Source: Onthophagus taurus
Lineage: Eukaryota; Arthropoda; Insecta; Coleoptera; Scarabaeidae
NCBI RefSeq assembly: GCF_036711975.1
Contig: NC_091968.1
Coordinates: 16,430,001 to 16,494,000, forward strand
Reading direction: 5' to 3'
Length of the DNA: 64,000 nucleotides
Shown here: positions 1 through 11,875 of the stretch, piece after piece
How positions within the stretch are numbered: position 1 is the first letter of the stretch
Layout: the number at the start of each line of letters is the position of its first letter
The notes under the pieces: model-generated
The model's database searches: none
Seen by the model: only the letters and a program-made list of their open reading frames with translations
What the model was told of the DNA's origin: nothing
Made by a program: the position numbers and the translations under genes

Positions 1-8
1 CCTTACTA

Positions 9-1205
9 ATGAAACAAGCAGGCTATGAAATATCAAACAGTTTGACAGAAATGCTTGTCAATTTTATTTACGCATTTAGCAAGTTGCTGCTTTGGGTTAT
101 TAAATGTTTATTTGACATGGACCGTATTTCAAGACATTTAAACCGCGATGAGTGTGTTGAGGCAGTTACTTTAGCCAATGAAGGAATAAGTTATCGTGAA
201 ATAGGCTTGAGATTAGGAGTTTTTCATACAACAATATCACGTGCCGTTCAACGATTTCAAAAGACAAATGATCATACAAGACGACCTGGACAAGGAAGAA
301 GGAGAGTCACAACACTACGCCAAGATCGTTTTATTAGACTTCGTGCTTTAAGGGAACGTTTTGTTATAATGAGAAACTTACAAATACAAGTAGCAAATGT
401 TCATAATATTCGAATTAGTACTAACACTGTACAAAGGCGTCTCGCCGACGGTGATTTCCATGCAAGGATTCCTGCCAGAGCACCAAATTTAAACGCAAAT
501 CATCGTTGAAGGAGATTGCAATTTGCCAGAGAACATCTTGACTGGAATGCTGATGACTGGGAACAAGTACTGTTCACAGATGAATCAAGGTTTTGTTTAT
601 ACAGCTCAGATAGACGTTTAAGAGTAATACGACGGCCTAATGAACGCTATGCACACTGCAACATACGACCGATAACTTTATTTAATGGAGGATCTGTAAT
701 GGTTTGGGGTGGAATTTCGCTTACAGCACAAACAGACCTTGTTTCTTTGCGAAGAGGTTCATTAACAGGTGAAAGGTATATTACAGACATTTTATCGGAA
801 CACGTGGTACCCGTTGCTCCTTACATAGGAAATAATTTTTTATTAATGCATGATAATGCAAGACCTCATGTTGCCTATACGGTTCGTGACTATTTGGATG
901 AAGTTGGTATACAAACCATGGACTGGCCACCCTGTAGCCCTGATCTCAATCCAATAGAGAATTTATGGGATAATATTGATCGTCAGTTAAGGGGCCGACA
1001 TCCACCACCTATCGTTTTGGACGACGTTGAGAGGATGGTAAGAGAGGTTTGGGATGCAATTGATCAAGATCAAATTCGACGCTTGATTTTAAGTATGCCT
1101 CGTCGCTGTGAAGAAGTGATACGTAAGAGAGGCGGAAATACACGTTATTATGTAACGTTATTATGTTATTATGTAGTGTTTTTTAGTTTTCACCTACTTG
1201 TTTAA
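9..1205 (+). pseudogene. Tc1-like transposase (DD34E) with one in-frame stop
   Basis: Cut-and-paste transposase of the Tc1/mariner superfamily. The natural start is probably the ATG at 117 (MDRISRHL), because the upstream residues look non-coding. The N-terminal half has two helix-turn-helix regions (SYREIGLRLGVFHTTISRAV). The catalytic half shows FTDESRF, then MHDNARPH, then SPDLNPIENLWD; the spacing between the second Asp and the Glu is 34 residues, which is DD34E. A single TGA at 507-509 splits the protein, and both halves are in the same frame, so only one nonsense change separates it from a full-length reading frame of about 360 codons. The element's left end lies outside the window, and I could not define its right terminal repeat. 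Seen: motifs and stop. Inferred: a recently inactivated copy. Confidence 0.9.
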
Positions 1206-1507
1206 AATGTTAATAAAAATTCGTTACATTTAAACTTGTGTATCTTCCTTGATAAAAGAGATATCGAGATGATTCTTGAACGAAAATGTAGAGAAGGGTT
1301 GCCATTCTAACGTAATGTAAATGGAATGTAGCGGTTCTTTCTGATAAATTCCACAAGGTGTTGCAAAATTAGAAGAAAAAACATAAATTTCTTTTTACAC
1401 CCCGTATATGGGTAAAACATTGACAATTGTCAGAAACCATCAACACATTTCTTCCTTAAAAATCAACCTATATTGTGAAGAAAGAATCATCAAAATCCAT
1501 CCGTTGA
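1206..1507. other. No gene; probable 3' flank of the Tc1-like element
   Basis: AT-rich sequence after the transposase stop. A short CCCCGTATAT-type string near 1400 may be a decayed terminus, but no matching left end is available in the window. Confidence 0.4.
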
Positions 1508-2941
1508 TTAAAAAAAAATACCTTTAAACTTAATGCATAATTTAGGTGGTGCGATAATTTTGGAGAGTGGTGTATTATTATCCTCAAAATATTTGATTTT
1601 TAATAGTTTTTCAAAAATTTTTGATAGTACAGATAATATACTAATTGATCTGTAGTTCGAAGCCTCATTAATATCACCTTTTATGAATAACGCTGACATT
1701 TACAATCCCAAATTCGTCAGAAAAGTAGCCAGCGGATACACACTGGTTAAACAAAGCAGTCAATACTAGAATCAGACAATTTTTAAATTTTTAACATTAT
1801 TGAATTTAGACTAAAGAAATCAACAGTTTTTCCAGATTTGAAGGCATCGAAGGAGTCCCGGACCTCCACTTGAGAGAAAGGTTGAAATGTAAAATATTTA
1901 TTACTAGCACAATTAACATGTTCAATAAATAATGACAAAGGAACAGCACCACCACTTATATTTTTAGATAATTTACCAGGGATATTCAAAAAGAAATCAT
2001 TAAGTTGCTCAGCATCTAAACTATCCATTTCATTGACTCTTTGAGAGGCTTTATTAGTATTGATTATTTTCCAAATCGCAGAAGACTAATTCTTGTGATT
2101 AACTTATAAGATTTACGACATTTGTTACGTTCAGCAAGTGTGTACGAATTTTTATTGAATCTGTATAGATCACAAAAAAAAACTAAGTTTTTCTTTATGT
2201 TGTTTAAGTTCCGAATTGTATTAAGATAAGGTCAGTGAATCGCGTTTATTAATATTGACCAAACTTAGCAGCATCCCTTAAGATATTATATAAAGTGGTT
2301 GCTTTGTAGTTAAGGTGTAGTTTCATATCATTAACAAAACTAAAATCATAATTTGAAATAATATCAAAAAAAGTTTCGAGCTCCCCAACCGTTGTCGGTG
2401 CAAACGTTTTATATAATTTACCTTTACTAACCGTAGGAGTTTGAGTTTAAAGAGGTTATCTAGACAATTTTGTAATCTAGTTGGTTCTAGAAAATTCGAT
2501 TTCAAATTGAAGCCACTCAGTAAGTCGACTACTCTCAAAGATTTCTTGTCGTTTGTTCCAAAGTGAACATTGAAATCACCAGCTACAATGATACTATCTT
2601 GTTTTTTTATTTAAAGACGACACACCTCTGGAAAGCACTTCCTCAAAGTCATCCAAGCCACCTGACGGGGGGCGGTATACGCTAATAACTGCCAGTTGTA
2701 GATCCGGTATGTACACACCTGCCATTTCACATTCCATCTCTTTAGAGTTATCAACAATAGGCAGGGGAAGACATCCGACATCACCACGGACCAACACAGC
2801 AACACCCCCACGTCCATGAGACTTTCTACAATAAGAAGTGATGTGATTATAATTTAATATCGATAAATTCTTAATCTCATCTTGAGTGAGCCAATGCTCA
2901 CATATACAAATTACAAAAAAGGCGGATCCTTCGAAATGCAC
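1508..2941 (-). pseudogene. Degraded non-LTR retrotransposon (endonuclease plus start of RT)
   Basis: Reading on the minus strand, 2941-2594 encodes an apurinic-endonuclease-like segment: a CEHWL motif, then GRGGVAVLVR, then VISVYRPPSGG, all typical of Jockey/CR1-group endonucleases. Further along, 2028-1783 gives a linker region (SQVEVRDSFDAFKSGKTVD) and 1699-1508 gives the start of the reverse transcriptase (NYRSISILSVLSKIFEKLL). The pieces are in different frames with stops between them, and most of the RT palm is missing, so it is a dead 5' part of an ORF2. It lies antisense to the Tc1 element and the Penelope element that follows. The clade is inferred from motif style only. Confidence 0.75.
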
Positions 2942-3340
2942 TAACTGCTTTGAAACTCTTCCAGCTAATTATCCTCATCTACAAAACCAGTTTTAGTAGT
3001 CAACCTAGATCTCGAATCGTCTTCAAAATTAAAAAATTCTCCTTTAAACATTTTTTATTTTACAGCGCAGAGCGTATGATATTACAACTAGTCTGTTGAC
3101 TAACTAAAGCAATTTTTCTTTAACCTAAATCTCCTTGACTTACAATTATACTGAAGTTTCATCCCATGGTTTCCCTAGATTCTTGATGCCTTACATATTG
3201 CTATCTAGCACCAAACACTATTTTTATTGCTTCGTGCTTATTTTCACTGCAGCTTAGTACACCAATTCAAAAGGTTTGGTTCTTTGAAATCTGCGTAGTA
3301 GCTGGCTGTTGTCCAAGAGCTGCATAGCTTCCTCATTGAT
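2942..3340. other. No recognisable gene
   Basis: AT-rich spacer between the minus-strand LINE relic and the Penelope-like element. It may hold the 5' untranslated region of the Penelope copy. Confidence 0.4.
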
Positions 3341-5363
3341 ATGATGAAGTCGTTATTCTTGCTGTTGAGTGTATTTCTGAATATCTTTGGATATTATGTT
3401 AGGGGTCCTCTACGGCAGCATATTGGGACATTCACAAACAGGTTAGCATCACGTGTTTTAAACTTCGAAATTAAGATAACTATAGATAAATTAAATCAAT
3501 TAGAGAAATCAATAGATATTTTAACTTGTAAAATAAAAAGTATTGTCTCTCACAGTACTTTCCTTTCTTTTAACGATAACTTGAGCCGCCAGTATAATAA
3601 AATTTTTAATAAGGTGAAAAAGGTTAATTGCAAAAAATTTAACAAATTACATAAAGATAGGATCAATAATTTTAGTAATAAGTTAAATAGCAGAGTTGAA
3701 AAATGGTTAGTTAACACGACTGATGTTATTATTCCGGATGATATTAAACACCTATTGGCTTTAGGTCCTAAATTTGTTACACCTTTGGGTAATAAAGAGT
3801 ATTGCACAAAGAACTTGATTATGGAAATTGAGAATATAATCAACACGGTATCTAATAGTAAGAGAGATATTGTAAGAGCAAAAGCGACCAATATAGTCAC
3901 TAATCACTTAACAACAGAGGCTACTCCTACATGGTTGGAATCCTTTCTACTTTCTACCCAACGAAAAACATTTACATTTCTAAAAGAACATCCAGATTTA
4001 CTAGTTACCAAAGTAGACAAGGGTTCCATTACAGTCGTTTTATCTAAGGAATCTTACATTACCAAGGCAGATGTTGAATGACAGAGACACCTACAAGAAA
4101 TTGGCTAACAATAAAGATATGACCAACATCTTACAAACTAGAATAAATAAACTAGTAAAAGATTTGTTTGACAACAACTTTATCGGTGCAGTACAATTGA
4201 AAAACTTAACAAAACACAATACGGTCACTTCAAGAGCTTATTTTCTGCCTAAAGTACACAAGGAGGACATCCCATTGCGTCCCATAATCTCTTCTGTGGG
4301 CTCAGCTATTTACGGCGTGTCATCTTTGTTGGCTAAGATGTTAATGGTTGCTTTTGACTCAAAAACAAATTATAATGTAAAGAATACTTTTGATTTTGTA
4401 AGAGAGTTAAGAGGTAAAATCTTACCCGCAGGTTATGTTGTGGTTTCTTTGGATGTAGTCAGTTTGTTTACAAATATACCAATTTTACAATACCAAATTA
4501 CAATACCAAATATGTCTTTCATTTCAGAGCAATTTAATGTTGAAAGGGAACTTTTCCTCAAAGCTCTTACCACTATTTGCGATTCAACTTTTTTTACTTT
4601 TAACAACAATACTTACCAGCAGATCTTTGGCACACCCATGGGTTCACCCATTTCACCCATTTTAGTACAAATAGTTATGGATTTCACTTTACGGAAAATA
4701 ATTCCTACATTGGAATTTGAGTTATTAATAAAAAAATATGTCGACGGCATTATTTTATCTATACCACATGGTTCTGAGGAAAGGGTTTTGGACATTTTCA
4801 ATAATTTCAATAATCACATAAAATTTACTATTGAATGTGAAAAAAACAACTTTGTCCCTTTCTTGGATACTAAGGTTATAAGAGGTTCTAACAATCAATT
4901 AATGTTTGATTGGTACAATAAGCCGACTTTCTCAGGCAGATATATTCACTTCAACTCATTTCACAAAGTGAAACATAATATGAAACATAGAATAATTAAT
5001 ATTTCAGAATCACAATTTATCCAGACCAACTTAAATACGTTAAAGAATATCTTTTTAGATAATTCATATCCAATCAAATTGTTAAACAAATTATTATTCA
5101 ATGTAACTCCTAAAAACAATCGCATTGATCTTCAATCATAGGATTCTTTAAATCTCACATACATGAAAATCACTTACATACCACAATTAACGGATAAGCT
5201 GATGAAAGTTTTTAGAAATTATCAAGTTGATCGAAATCTGAAAATAGTAGAACACTATCCTTTTAAGTTAATTTCTGTCTTCTCCAATTTGAAAAATAAG
5301 ATACCCACGGATTATCAGTCGAATATCATCTATTGTGTCCCATGTGGTAGCTGCAATTGTACG
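3341..5363 (+). pseudogene. Penelope-like element, N-terminal part and reverse transcriptase
   Basis: Penelope-like elements encode one protein with a telomerase-like RT followed by a GIY-YIG endonuclease. Here 3341-4081 is the N-terminal region with the coiled, Lys/Asn-rich segment and VTKVDKGSITVVLS. A frameshift near 4070-4080 moves the reading to 4071-5141, which carries YFLPKVHK, RPIISSVGSAIYGVS, VVSLDVVSLFTNIPI, GTPMGSPISPI and DWYNKPTFSGRYIHF. The catalytic motif reads KKYVDGI, so the second Asp of the usual YVDD has become Gly. A short duplication near 4485-4510 interrupts the region after NIPI. The start of the endonuclease (VPCGSCNCTY) follows at 5335-5363 and is cut at TA 5364-5365 by a foldback element. 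It resumes at 8595. Dead copy. Confidence 0.9.
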
Positions 5364-5365
5364 TA

Positions 5366-7058
5366 CAGGGTGGTTCAAATTCGATGTCCGAATAGGCTAT
5401 CTCGGAAACTATAAAAACTAGAAAAAAAGTAGCTTACATGTCTTGATCTCTTTTTTTAAATAAGTTCCAATGTCGAAAACCTCAAAACGCTATCGTCTTT
5501 TGTTTTTCCCCTAGAGGCCAAAATTGAAAATATCGTAAAACCAGCAAGTGCAATTATCTTGGTTATTATTATAGCTGGAGTATTATAACTAAGACATTAT
5601 ATGGACACTTTTTTACAGAGAATTTGATGACGTAGTTAAAAAAATTTTTTCGGTTTTAGATTTTGAGATATTATCACAATGTTCGTTTTTTTAAATGGAA
5701 ATAACCACTGATTATTCGCTTATTAAATTCGTTATTTTTTTCTGATTATAAAAATATAGGGTTTGACAGGTCTATTTCTTATTGTTTTAGAATAAAGCTA
5801 AAAATTAACTTTTCTTTTAGGGTCTTCCAAAAAATTAAATTTACAGTTTCCTGTAAATTATAACTAAAAATTAAAAACACATATTAACGATATTTGAAAC
5901 AAATATATTTGTTGAACTATTTAATTTATATATGTAATTATTCAAACGTTGGAATAGGTTGCATTATTTCACATTTTTTATTAATATTTAATATTATTCT
6001 TAAATGACTTAATAAATTATTGATAGATGGCGCCATTTGTTTATATTAAAAAATTTTCTGATGTGTCACTTTAAAAATCCTGTTTTTAAGATGAATTACG
6101 AAAATTTTGAAAAGTTTAACATGTTAGAACGTTACATATTAAAAAAATATTTGTTTTTAAATACCAGAAGTTATCTTCTTATTTAATTATTAAATTAAAA
6201 AGCTAAAAATAAATTTTTTTTTAGTGTCGTCAAAGAAATTAAATTTACAGTTTCCTGTAACTATAACTAAAAATTATTCTACTAAAAATTTATATAAAAT
6301 TTACTTTATTTTTTAATATGTTAATATGTTATTCTAACATGTTAAACTTTTCGTAATCGATCTTAAAAGAAAATTTTTGAATACAAATATCATTTAATTT
6401 TAATTTTTTTAAATTTTTTATTTAATAATAATATTAAATATTAATAAAAAATGTGAAATAATGCAATCTATTCCAACTTTTGTGTAAAACAAATATAAAT
6501 TAAATAGTTCACCAAATATATTTGTTTCAAATATCGTTAATATGTGTTTTTAATTTTTAGTTATAATTTACAGGAAACTGTAAATTTAATTTCTTTGACG
6601 ACACTAAAAAAAAAGTTTATTTTTAACTTTATTCCAAAACAATAAGAAATAGATCTATCTAACCCCATATTTTTGTAATCAGAAAAAAATAACGAATTTA
6701 ACAAGCGAATAATGAGTGGTTGTATCCATTTAAAAAAACGAAAATTGTGACAATATCTCAAAATCTAAATTCGAAAAAAATTTTTTGACTACGTCATCAA
6801 ATTCTCTGTAAAAACGTGTCCATATAATGTCTTAGTTATAATACTCCACCTATAATAATAACCAAGATAATTGCACTTGCTGGTTTTACGATATTTTCAA
6901 TTTTGGTCTCTAGGGGAAAAACAAAAGACGGTAGCGCTTTGAGGTTTTTGGCATTAACAGTTTCTCGAAAAACGAGATCATGACATGTAAGCTACTTTTT
7001 TTCTAGCTCTTATAGTTTCCGAGATAGCCTATTCGGACATCGAATTTAAACCACCCTG
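5366..7058. mobile_element. Foldback element A (long inverted-repeat, TA target)
   Basis: Starts CAGGGTGGTTCAAATTCG and ends with its inverted complement CCACCCTG, flanked by TA on both sides. The complementarity runs far beyond the ends: the left arm (about 5366-6000) and right arm (about 6400-7058) mirror each other. No transposase is present, and the small open frames inside are arm sequence read in both directions. A second copy (41975-43358) has the same termini. The TA target and TACAGGGTG-type ends suggest mobilisation by a Tc1/mariner transposase; that part is inference. Confidence 0.85.
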
Positions 7059-7060
7059 TA

Positions 7061-8592
7061 CAGCTCTGTTCAGATTTAATGCGAATCGGCCGCTGTTAGC
7101 TCCGACATGACGCTGGTACTGGAAGAAGACGGAGACATCTTTTGTTTCTATTCAATTCGATTTCTGAGACTAAAGGAAGAGGGTAAAACCCAGGTAAAAT
7201 CGTCCCAGTTTGAAGTGGGCCGAAGAATGGATCACCCTTTTTTTAAATGTGTTAATTTTATTTTATTTTAAATCTTTTTTGATATTTTTAGGCACAACAA
7301 ATACATGATTTTTTATATGTTCCTCTAATAAATGATTTTAGAGTATTTCTATAAATAAAACGTCACATAAAATTCATTCATGACCGGGTAGCTGTAAAAA
7401 AAACCCTAATTACGGAGCAATCGGCTACAACACGGTTACGATTTGCCCGTGAATACCTTGAGTATAATTGGGAACCAGAAAAAATCTTCTGTTCGTCGGA
7501 CGACCATAAGAAATTACTATGGCGAAGGGGTGGAACCCGGTATGATGCTAATCATGTTCAACCCAATACAAGAAGTGGTCGCATTTCCTTGGGTTATTGT
7601 GGAGGGATGAGCATTCATGGACCGGGAGAACTGACCGAAATTAAAGGAAGATTTAATTCGATTTAATACATTCGAGTGCTGGAGCATGTTTTGATACCAC
7701 CAGTAAGAACCTGTATCCAGAAGGGATCATCACGATAGTCCAAGACAATTCGCCCGTGCATTCTTCAAGAATTGTTCATGATTGGTTTGACGATCATAAT
7801 GAGATTAGGCGAATACCCTAGCCAGTGTGGTCACCGGATCTAAACCCATTCGAAAATCTATGTTCTTTGGTGGAAAAACAGTTCATAAAAATGCCAAATT
7901 TCCTTTTCGCAACGTGGATAATCTGCGCCGCAACATTACAGTTGTGTGGGAATTGTTTCGCGGTAGGGATCTATGCGAAAGATTAGTAAATTCGATGTCC
8001 ACCAGAAATGTTGCATAGAGAATAATGGGTATTTGGGGTGTTATACAAAATACTGATATTTGATGGTATAATGGATCATATGAAATTCTCCCCAATTAGA
8101 TTATTATAATATTTATTATATTTTATATGTATAATAATATATTATATTTTTTGTTATATAGGAGTGTTATATTTTATTATATTGATTTTTGATTGTTTGA
8201 TTTTATTACATTAAAATGGTTTGCGATATATTTCAATATATGTATACTTTATATATAACTTATTATCAATATATCATTTTCATTTCTTTTGAGGTTCGGT
8301 TTTATACAGTAATTATTAGTAATTATTTTCATTTACTACAGGAATTGTCTAAAGTAAATAAGCAATTCATTTACTGTAAATGAATTGCTTATACCTATTT
8401 ATTTTCTTAATTTTTCTTTGTGATTCAGTCATCTTGGCCATAAATCACACCACCCCGCTTGCCTGTTCGGAACTTTTACAAGACTACAGAGCAGGTAAAA
8501 CCGAATTGAATGCCTCGTGAACGTAGGTCGTTTCTAGCACAATTTTATGCCTCTATGAGCGGCTCTTTTCGCATTATATCTGAATAGAACTG
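7061..8592. mobile_element. Tc1-like DNA transposon C, non-autonomous by decay
   Basis: Begins CAGCTCTGTTCAGATTTAAT and ends with the complement of CAGTTCTATTCAGATATAAT, giving terminal inverted repeats of about 35 bp that continue through GCGAA...GCCGCT. It is flanked by TA (7059-7060 and 8593-8594), and its left TA is the right TA of foldback A, so one of the two inserted exactly at the edge of the other. Inside lies a transposase relic at 7390-8018. Both elements sit in the endonuclease part of the Penelope copy. Confidence 0.85.
7390..8018 (+). pseudogene. Tc1-like transposase relic inside element C
   Basis: Piecewise translation gives RFAREYLEYNWEPEKIF, then a first catalytic block degraded to CSSDDHKKLLWRRGG, then VQDNSPVHSSRIVHDWF, then VWSPDLNPFENL. 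The last two blocks are the second Asp and the Glu region of a Tc1/mariner DDE catalytic core, with about 35 residues between them. There are several stops (for example TAG at about 7819, where Trp is usual) and frame changes, and the N-terminal DNA-binding half is missing. Not functional. Confidence 0.75.
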
Positions 8593-8594
8593 TA

Positions 8595-8940
8595 CATTTG
8601 GCCTATGTACAGTACCTGCCAATGGTTGAAAAGGAGATTGAGTAAACACAAAAGTGATGTCAAGAACTTAATAGGGGGTTGTGCTTTAGCACAACATAGT
8701 ATCAATAATGGTCATCATTTTAGGTTTGATAAAACAACTATATTAGACAAAGAAGATAACTATCATAAACGCTTGTTCCTGGAAATGTTCCATATCTCCA
8801 CTCAGCAATCGACAGTTAACTTTAAAACTGACATTGGTTCCATCAGCACCATTTATTCTTGGATATTTGATTTCTACAAAAACAGAACTGGATTATCTAA
8901 TAAATTATCTAATAAGGACTCTGAACCTCAACTCCCATAG
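8595..8940 (+). pseudogene. Penelope-like element, C-terminal GIY-YIG endonuclease part
   Basis: Continuation of the protein broken at 5363. It reads STCQWLKRRLSKHKSD, ALAQHSINNGHHFRFDKT, then RLFLEMFHI and TVNFKTDI, which is the usual C-terminal half of the Penelope GIY-YIG nuclease, where arginine, histidine and the glutamate of LEM are expected active-site residues. It ends at a TAG at 8938-8940. Joined over the two inserted elements, the reading frame has only a few extra residues before STCQW. It belongs to the same copy as 3341-5363. Confidence 0.85.
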
Positions 8941-9400
8941 TCTATGTATTTTCCCTTTACCCTTTTGTTTTTAATTTTTGGCGGTTTGTTGCTTTTTTGT
9001 CGTTTGATTTTTAAAAAATATTTTTAATTTTCGACTGTTTTGATTTGTATTAAATTTAAGAAAGATAGATAATAAGAATTGTTCGTTTTTCTTTATAACA
9101 TGTTTTTTCACACATGCGCTTCACGCGTTTCACTGTTTCGCACGTGGTTATAACATGTCGAACCGTTCGCAGTTAAAGTTGTGTTTTGCTTGTTTCTTCG
9201 CAATGTAAGTTTTATTTGTTGTTTTTAAGTTAATCTAACTTTGATTTTGTATACAGTTGTAACCTCACCGTTGAGGAAGTTTTAATATAAAGCGAAATAT
9301 TGGTGAAATAAGAAAATTGCAGTTTTAATACAACCTGGTTCTATCCCTGGAACAACTTTTTTCCACGTTTACTAACGGGATCGAACAAATTCTCCTGTTT
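8941..9400 (+). repeat. Probable 3' untranslated end of the Penelope copy
   Basis: T-rich sequence after the nuclease stop, including a GAGGAAGTTTTAATATAAAGCGAAATAT-type stretch near 9270-9310 of the kind found at Penelope termini. The exact end is not defined. Confidence 0.45.
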
Positions 9401-10269
9401 CTGAATATCTTCTTTCATCGTAGCTACTTAAAAATCTCCGTAGGGGTCGGTCGTTGAACACAAACTTGGATTAGATCCAATTAGTGCATAAAATTCTTCC
9501 TTGAGAAATCTAATTACTTTCTGTGTATCGTTTTTCTTTGCTACATCCACTTAACGGCTGAGATCTATAACCATAATCGCAAACTGTTTTGCTATCAGCT
9601 GTACGTCCACAGACACCACTTTCCACAGACTGGGTGGTTCTCACAATGCCGTGTTTCACAGAGTAGCATTGTATACCTCGCAGTATTTCGTCATACTTCG
9701 AATATCTCGCAGTAGGAGTCAGCCTTCCTTGGCATTTGGTTTCTTTAATAGTCTGTCATGCATTTAGTGATGATCTAGTATGCGGGCTTCAGCTTGAGAA
9801 TTAGGCTGCATTTGTGCTTGCAATTTGTATTTATTCTTGAATTCTCTTTAGCTGCCACAGAACTGGTTTTTGTGATCAGTCTTTTTCCCCGTTGGATTAC
9901 AAAGTTTCATTAAATACCACAACTTAAATTTTTTTTAAATTGTGTTAGCCGCAATCCCATTTAACTAAACTTGAAAATTAAGTTATTGAAATTTGCGCCT
10001 TTTTATACTATTTCATTATCTGCTACGCTTAATAAGGGTTTTTGGTGGAACTTCCCAATAATTCCATCGGATTTCTTTAATTTTCTATATGTGTTTTCAC
10101 AAAACTTACATAGCTTTAGCTATTATTTGACGAAAAATTTTAAGCAACATAAACTAGAGCTTTTAGTGTGGTAATAAGGTGTTGTTTACAATATATTGAC
10201 ACTGACAACTAATTTTAAAAACAGAATTGTCTGTACAATCAATCAACTTCATAATTCAACATTATTTCA
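9401..10269. other. No recognisable gene; 5' flank of the NDUFV1 paralogue
   Basis: AT-rich flank. A small open frame at 9971-10174 has no recognisable motif. The promoter of the downstream gene should lie here, but no element can be named. Confidence 0.4.
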
Positions 10270-11751
10270 ATGAACAATTTTTTATCAAATCTTTTAAAAC
10301 CGAATTTAATAAAAAAGTCAAGTCCATACCAATTCCTTTACTTACGCCGATATCGTTCAGATTACATTGAATCCGATTCTGATTGTAATGATCCTCCGGA
10401 ACCAACATGTTGCCCAGTTGACCCTCCGAAAAAAACCGAGTACACTTGCGGTCCATTAGCGGACGATGACCGAATTTTTACCAACCTATATGGTCGTCAC
10501 GATTGGCGATTGAAGGGCGCTATGAAACGTGGTGATTGGTACAAAACCAAAGAGATAATTTTAAAAGATCGAAAATGGATCATCGATGTAATGAAAAAGA
10601 GTGGTTTAAGAGGACGGGGTGGCGCTGGATTTCCAACTGGCGTCAAATGGTCGTTCATGCTAGGTGGAAAAGATGATCGTCCGAGATATTTGGTCGTAAA
10701 TTGTGACGAAGGTGAACCCGGAACGTGTAAAGATCGTGAAATTATGAGACATGAACCCCATAAATTAGTGGAAGGGTGTTTGATAGGTGGAAGGGCGATT
10801 GATGCTAGAGCGGCGTATATTTACGTAAGAGGAGAGTTTTATAACGAAGCTTCAAATTTGCAAATGGCCATAGCAGAAGCTTATCAATCGGGATTGATAG
10901 GAAAAAATTGTTGTGGTTCTGGTTATAGTTTTGATGTTTTTGTTCATAGAGGAGCTGGAGCATATATTTGTGGCGAGGAAACTGCTTTGATTGAATCCTT
11001 AGAAGGTAAACAAGGTAAACCACGTTTAAAACCACCGTTTCCTGCTAATGTGGGGTTATTTGGTTGTCCAACAACTGTAAATAATTGCGAAAGTATCGCT
11101 GTCTCCCCGACTATAATCCGGAGAGGGGCTGAGTGGTTTTCTTCTTTTGGGCGTAAGAAAAACCACGGCACGAAACTCTTCACAATTTCTGGACATGTTA
11201 ATAGACCGTGTACTGTCGAAGAATGTATGAGTATCCCTTTAAAAACTTTGATAGAAAGACACGCTTGTGGGGTTATCGGTGGATGGGATAATCTTTTATG
11301 CGTTATTCCAGGTGGATCATCAACTCCTTTACTTCCCAAATCAATTTGTGAACATGTTTTATTAGATTTTGATGATTTAAAAGAACACAAAAGTAGCTTT
11401 GGCACCGCCGCTGTAATCGTTATGGATAAAACTACGGATATTGTTAAAGCCATTGCAAGATTATCTCGTTTCTATGCACACGAATCTTGCGGACAATGTA
11501 CGCCTTGTAGAGAAGGAATCGCTTGGATAAGTAAAATCATGGATAGATTTGTTACAGGAAACGCTCAAATAGAAGAGATTGATATGATTTTGGAAGTTAC
11601 TAAACAAATCGAAGGGCACACCATTTGCGCTTTGGCGGATGGTGCAGTTTGGCCTGTACAAGGATTAATGAGGCATTTTAGGAGTGTGGTTGAAAATAGG
11701 ATTCATGAACACCATGGTACTTGTCCGAAAGTTGAAAAAAGTGTATGCTGA
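10270..11751 (+). CDS. Intronless NDUFV1 (complex I 51 kDa subunit) paralogue
   Basis: Homologue of NADH dehydrogenase flavoprotein 1, the matrix-arm subunit of respiratory complex I that binds NADH, FMN and the N3 iron-sulfur cluster. At 493 codons it is about 30 longer than usual. The extra length is a weak mitochondrial leader (residues 1-30) and an acidic, cysteine-rich insert (residues 31-60, five Cys). The core is intact: [13 protein letters not shown] at 112-124 (FMN loop), NCDEGEPGT at 144-152, [19 protein letters not shown] at 228-246 (NADH/FMN pocket), [11 protein letters not shown] with Cys407, 410 and 413 and the fourth ligand Cys453 in [10 protein letters not shown]. The motif TVNNVE reads TVNNCE (Val to Cys). 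A single exon without stops or frameshifts suggests a retrocopy kept under selection; testis-restricted NDUFV1 paralogues of this kind are known in Drosophila, so germline expression is a reasonable guess. An AATAAA lies at 11870. Confidence 0.93.
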   Translation: MNNFLSNLLKPNLIKKSSPYQFLYLRRYRSDYIESDSDCNDPPEPTCCPVDPPKKTEYTCGPLADDDRIFTNLYGRHDWRLKGAMKRGDWYKTKEIILKDRKWIIDVMKKSGLRGRGGAGFPTGVKWSFMLGGKDDRPRYLVVNCDEGEPGTCKDREIMRHEPHKLVEGCLIGGRAIDARAAYIYVRGEFYNEASNLQMAIAEAYQSGLIGKNCCGSGYSFDVFVHRGAGAYICGEETALIESLEGKQGKPRLKPPFPANVGLFGCPTTVNNCESIAVSPTIIRRGAEWFSSFGRKKNHGTKLFTISGHVNRPCTVEECMSIPLKTLIERHACGVIGGWDNLLCVIPGGSSTPLLPKSICEHVLLDFDDLKEHKSSFGTAAVIVMDKTTDIVKAIARLSRFYAHESCGQCTPCREGIAWISKIMDRFVTGNAQIEEIDMILEVTKQIEGHTICALADGAVWPVQGLMRHFRSVVENRIHEHHGTCPKVEKSVC

Positions 11752-11869
11752 AGAACATAGTGTTTATATAAAAGTGTGTAAAAAGCGAATTGAAAATTAA
11801 TAATTAATACGTTTTAGATATTATGAAACCTACGAATAGGAATAGTTAAAAATGAAATAATTGCTTCTA

Positions 11870-11875
11870 AATAAA
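11870..11875 (+). terminator. Candidate polyadenylation signal of the NDUFV1 paralogue
   Basis: AATAAA about 118 bases after the stop codon, in AT-rich sequence. Position and hexamer fit; cleavage site not determined. Confidence 0.5.

Noticed and set aside
10944..11453. 169-codon frame on the minus strand inside the NDUFV1 paralogue
   Set aside because: It is the antisense shadow of a strongly conserved coding region and has no domain of its own.
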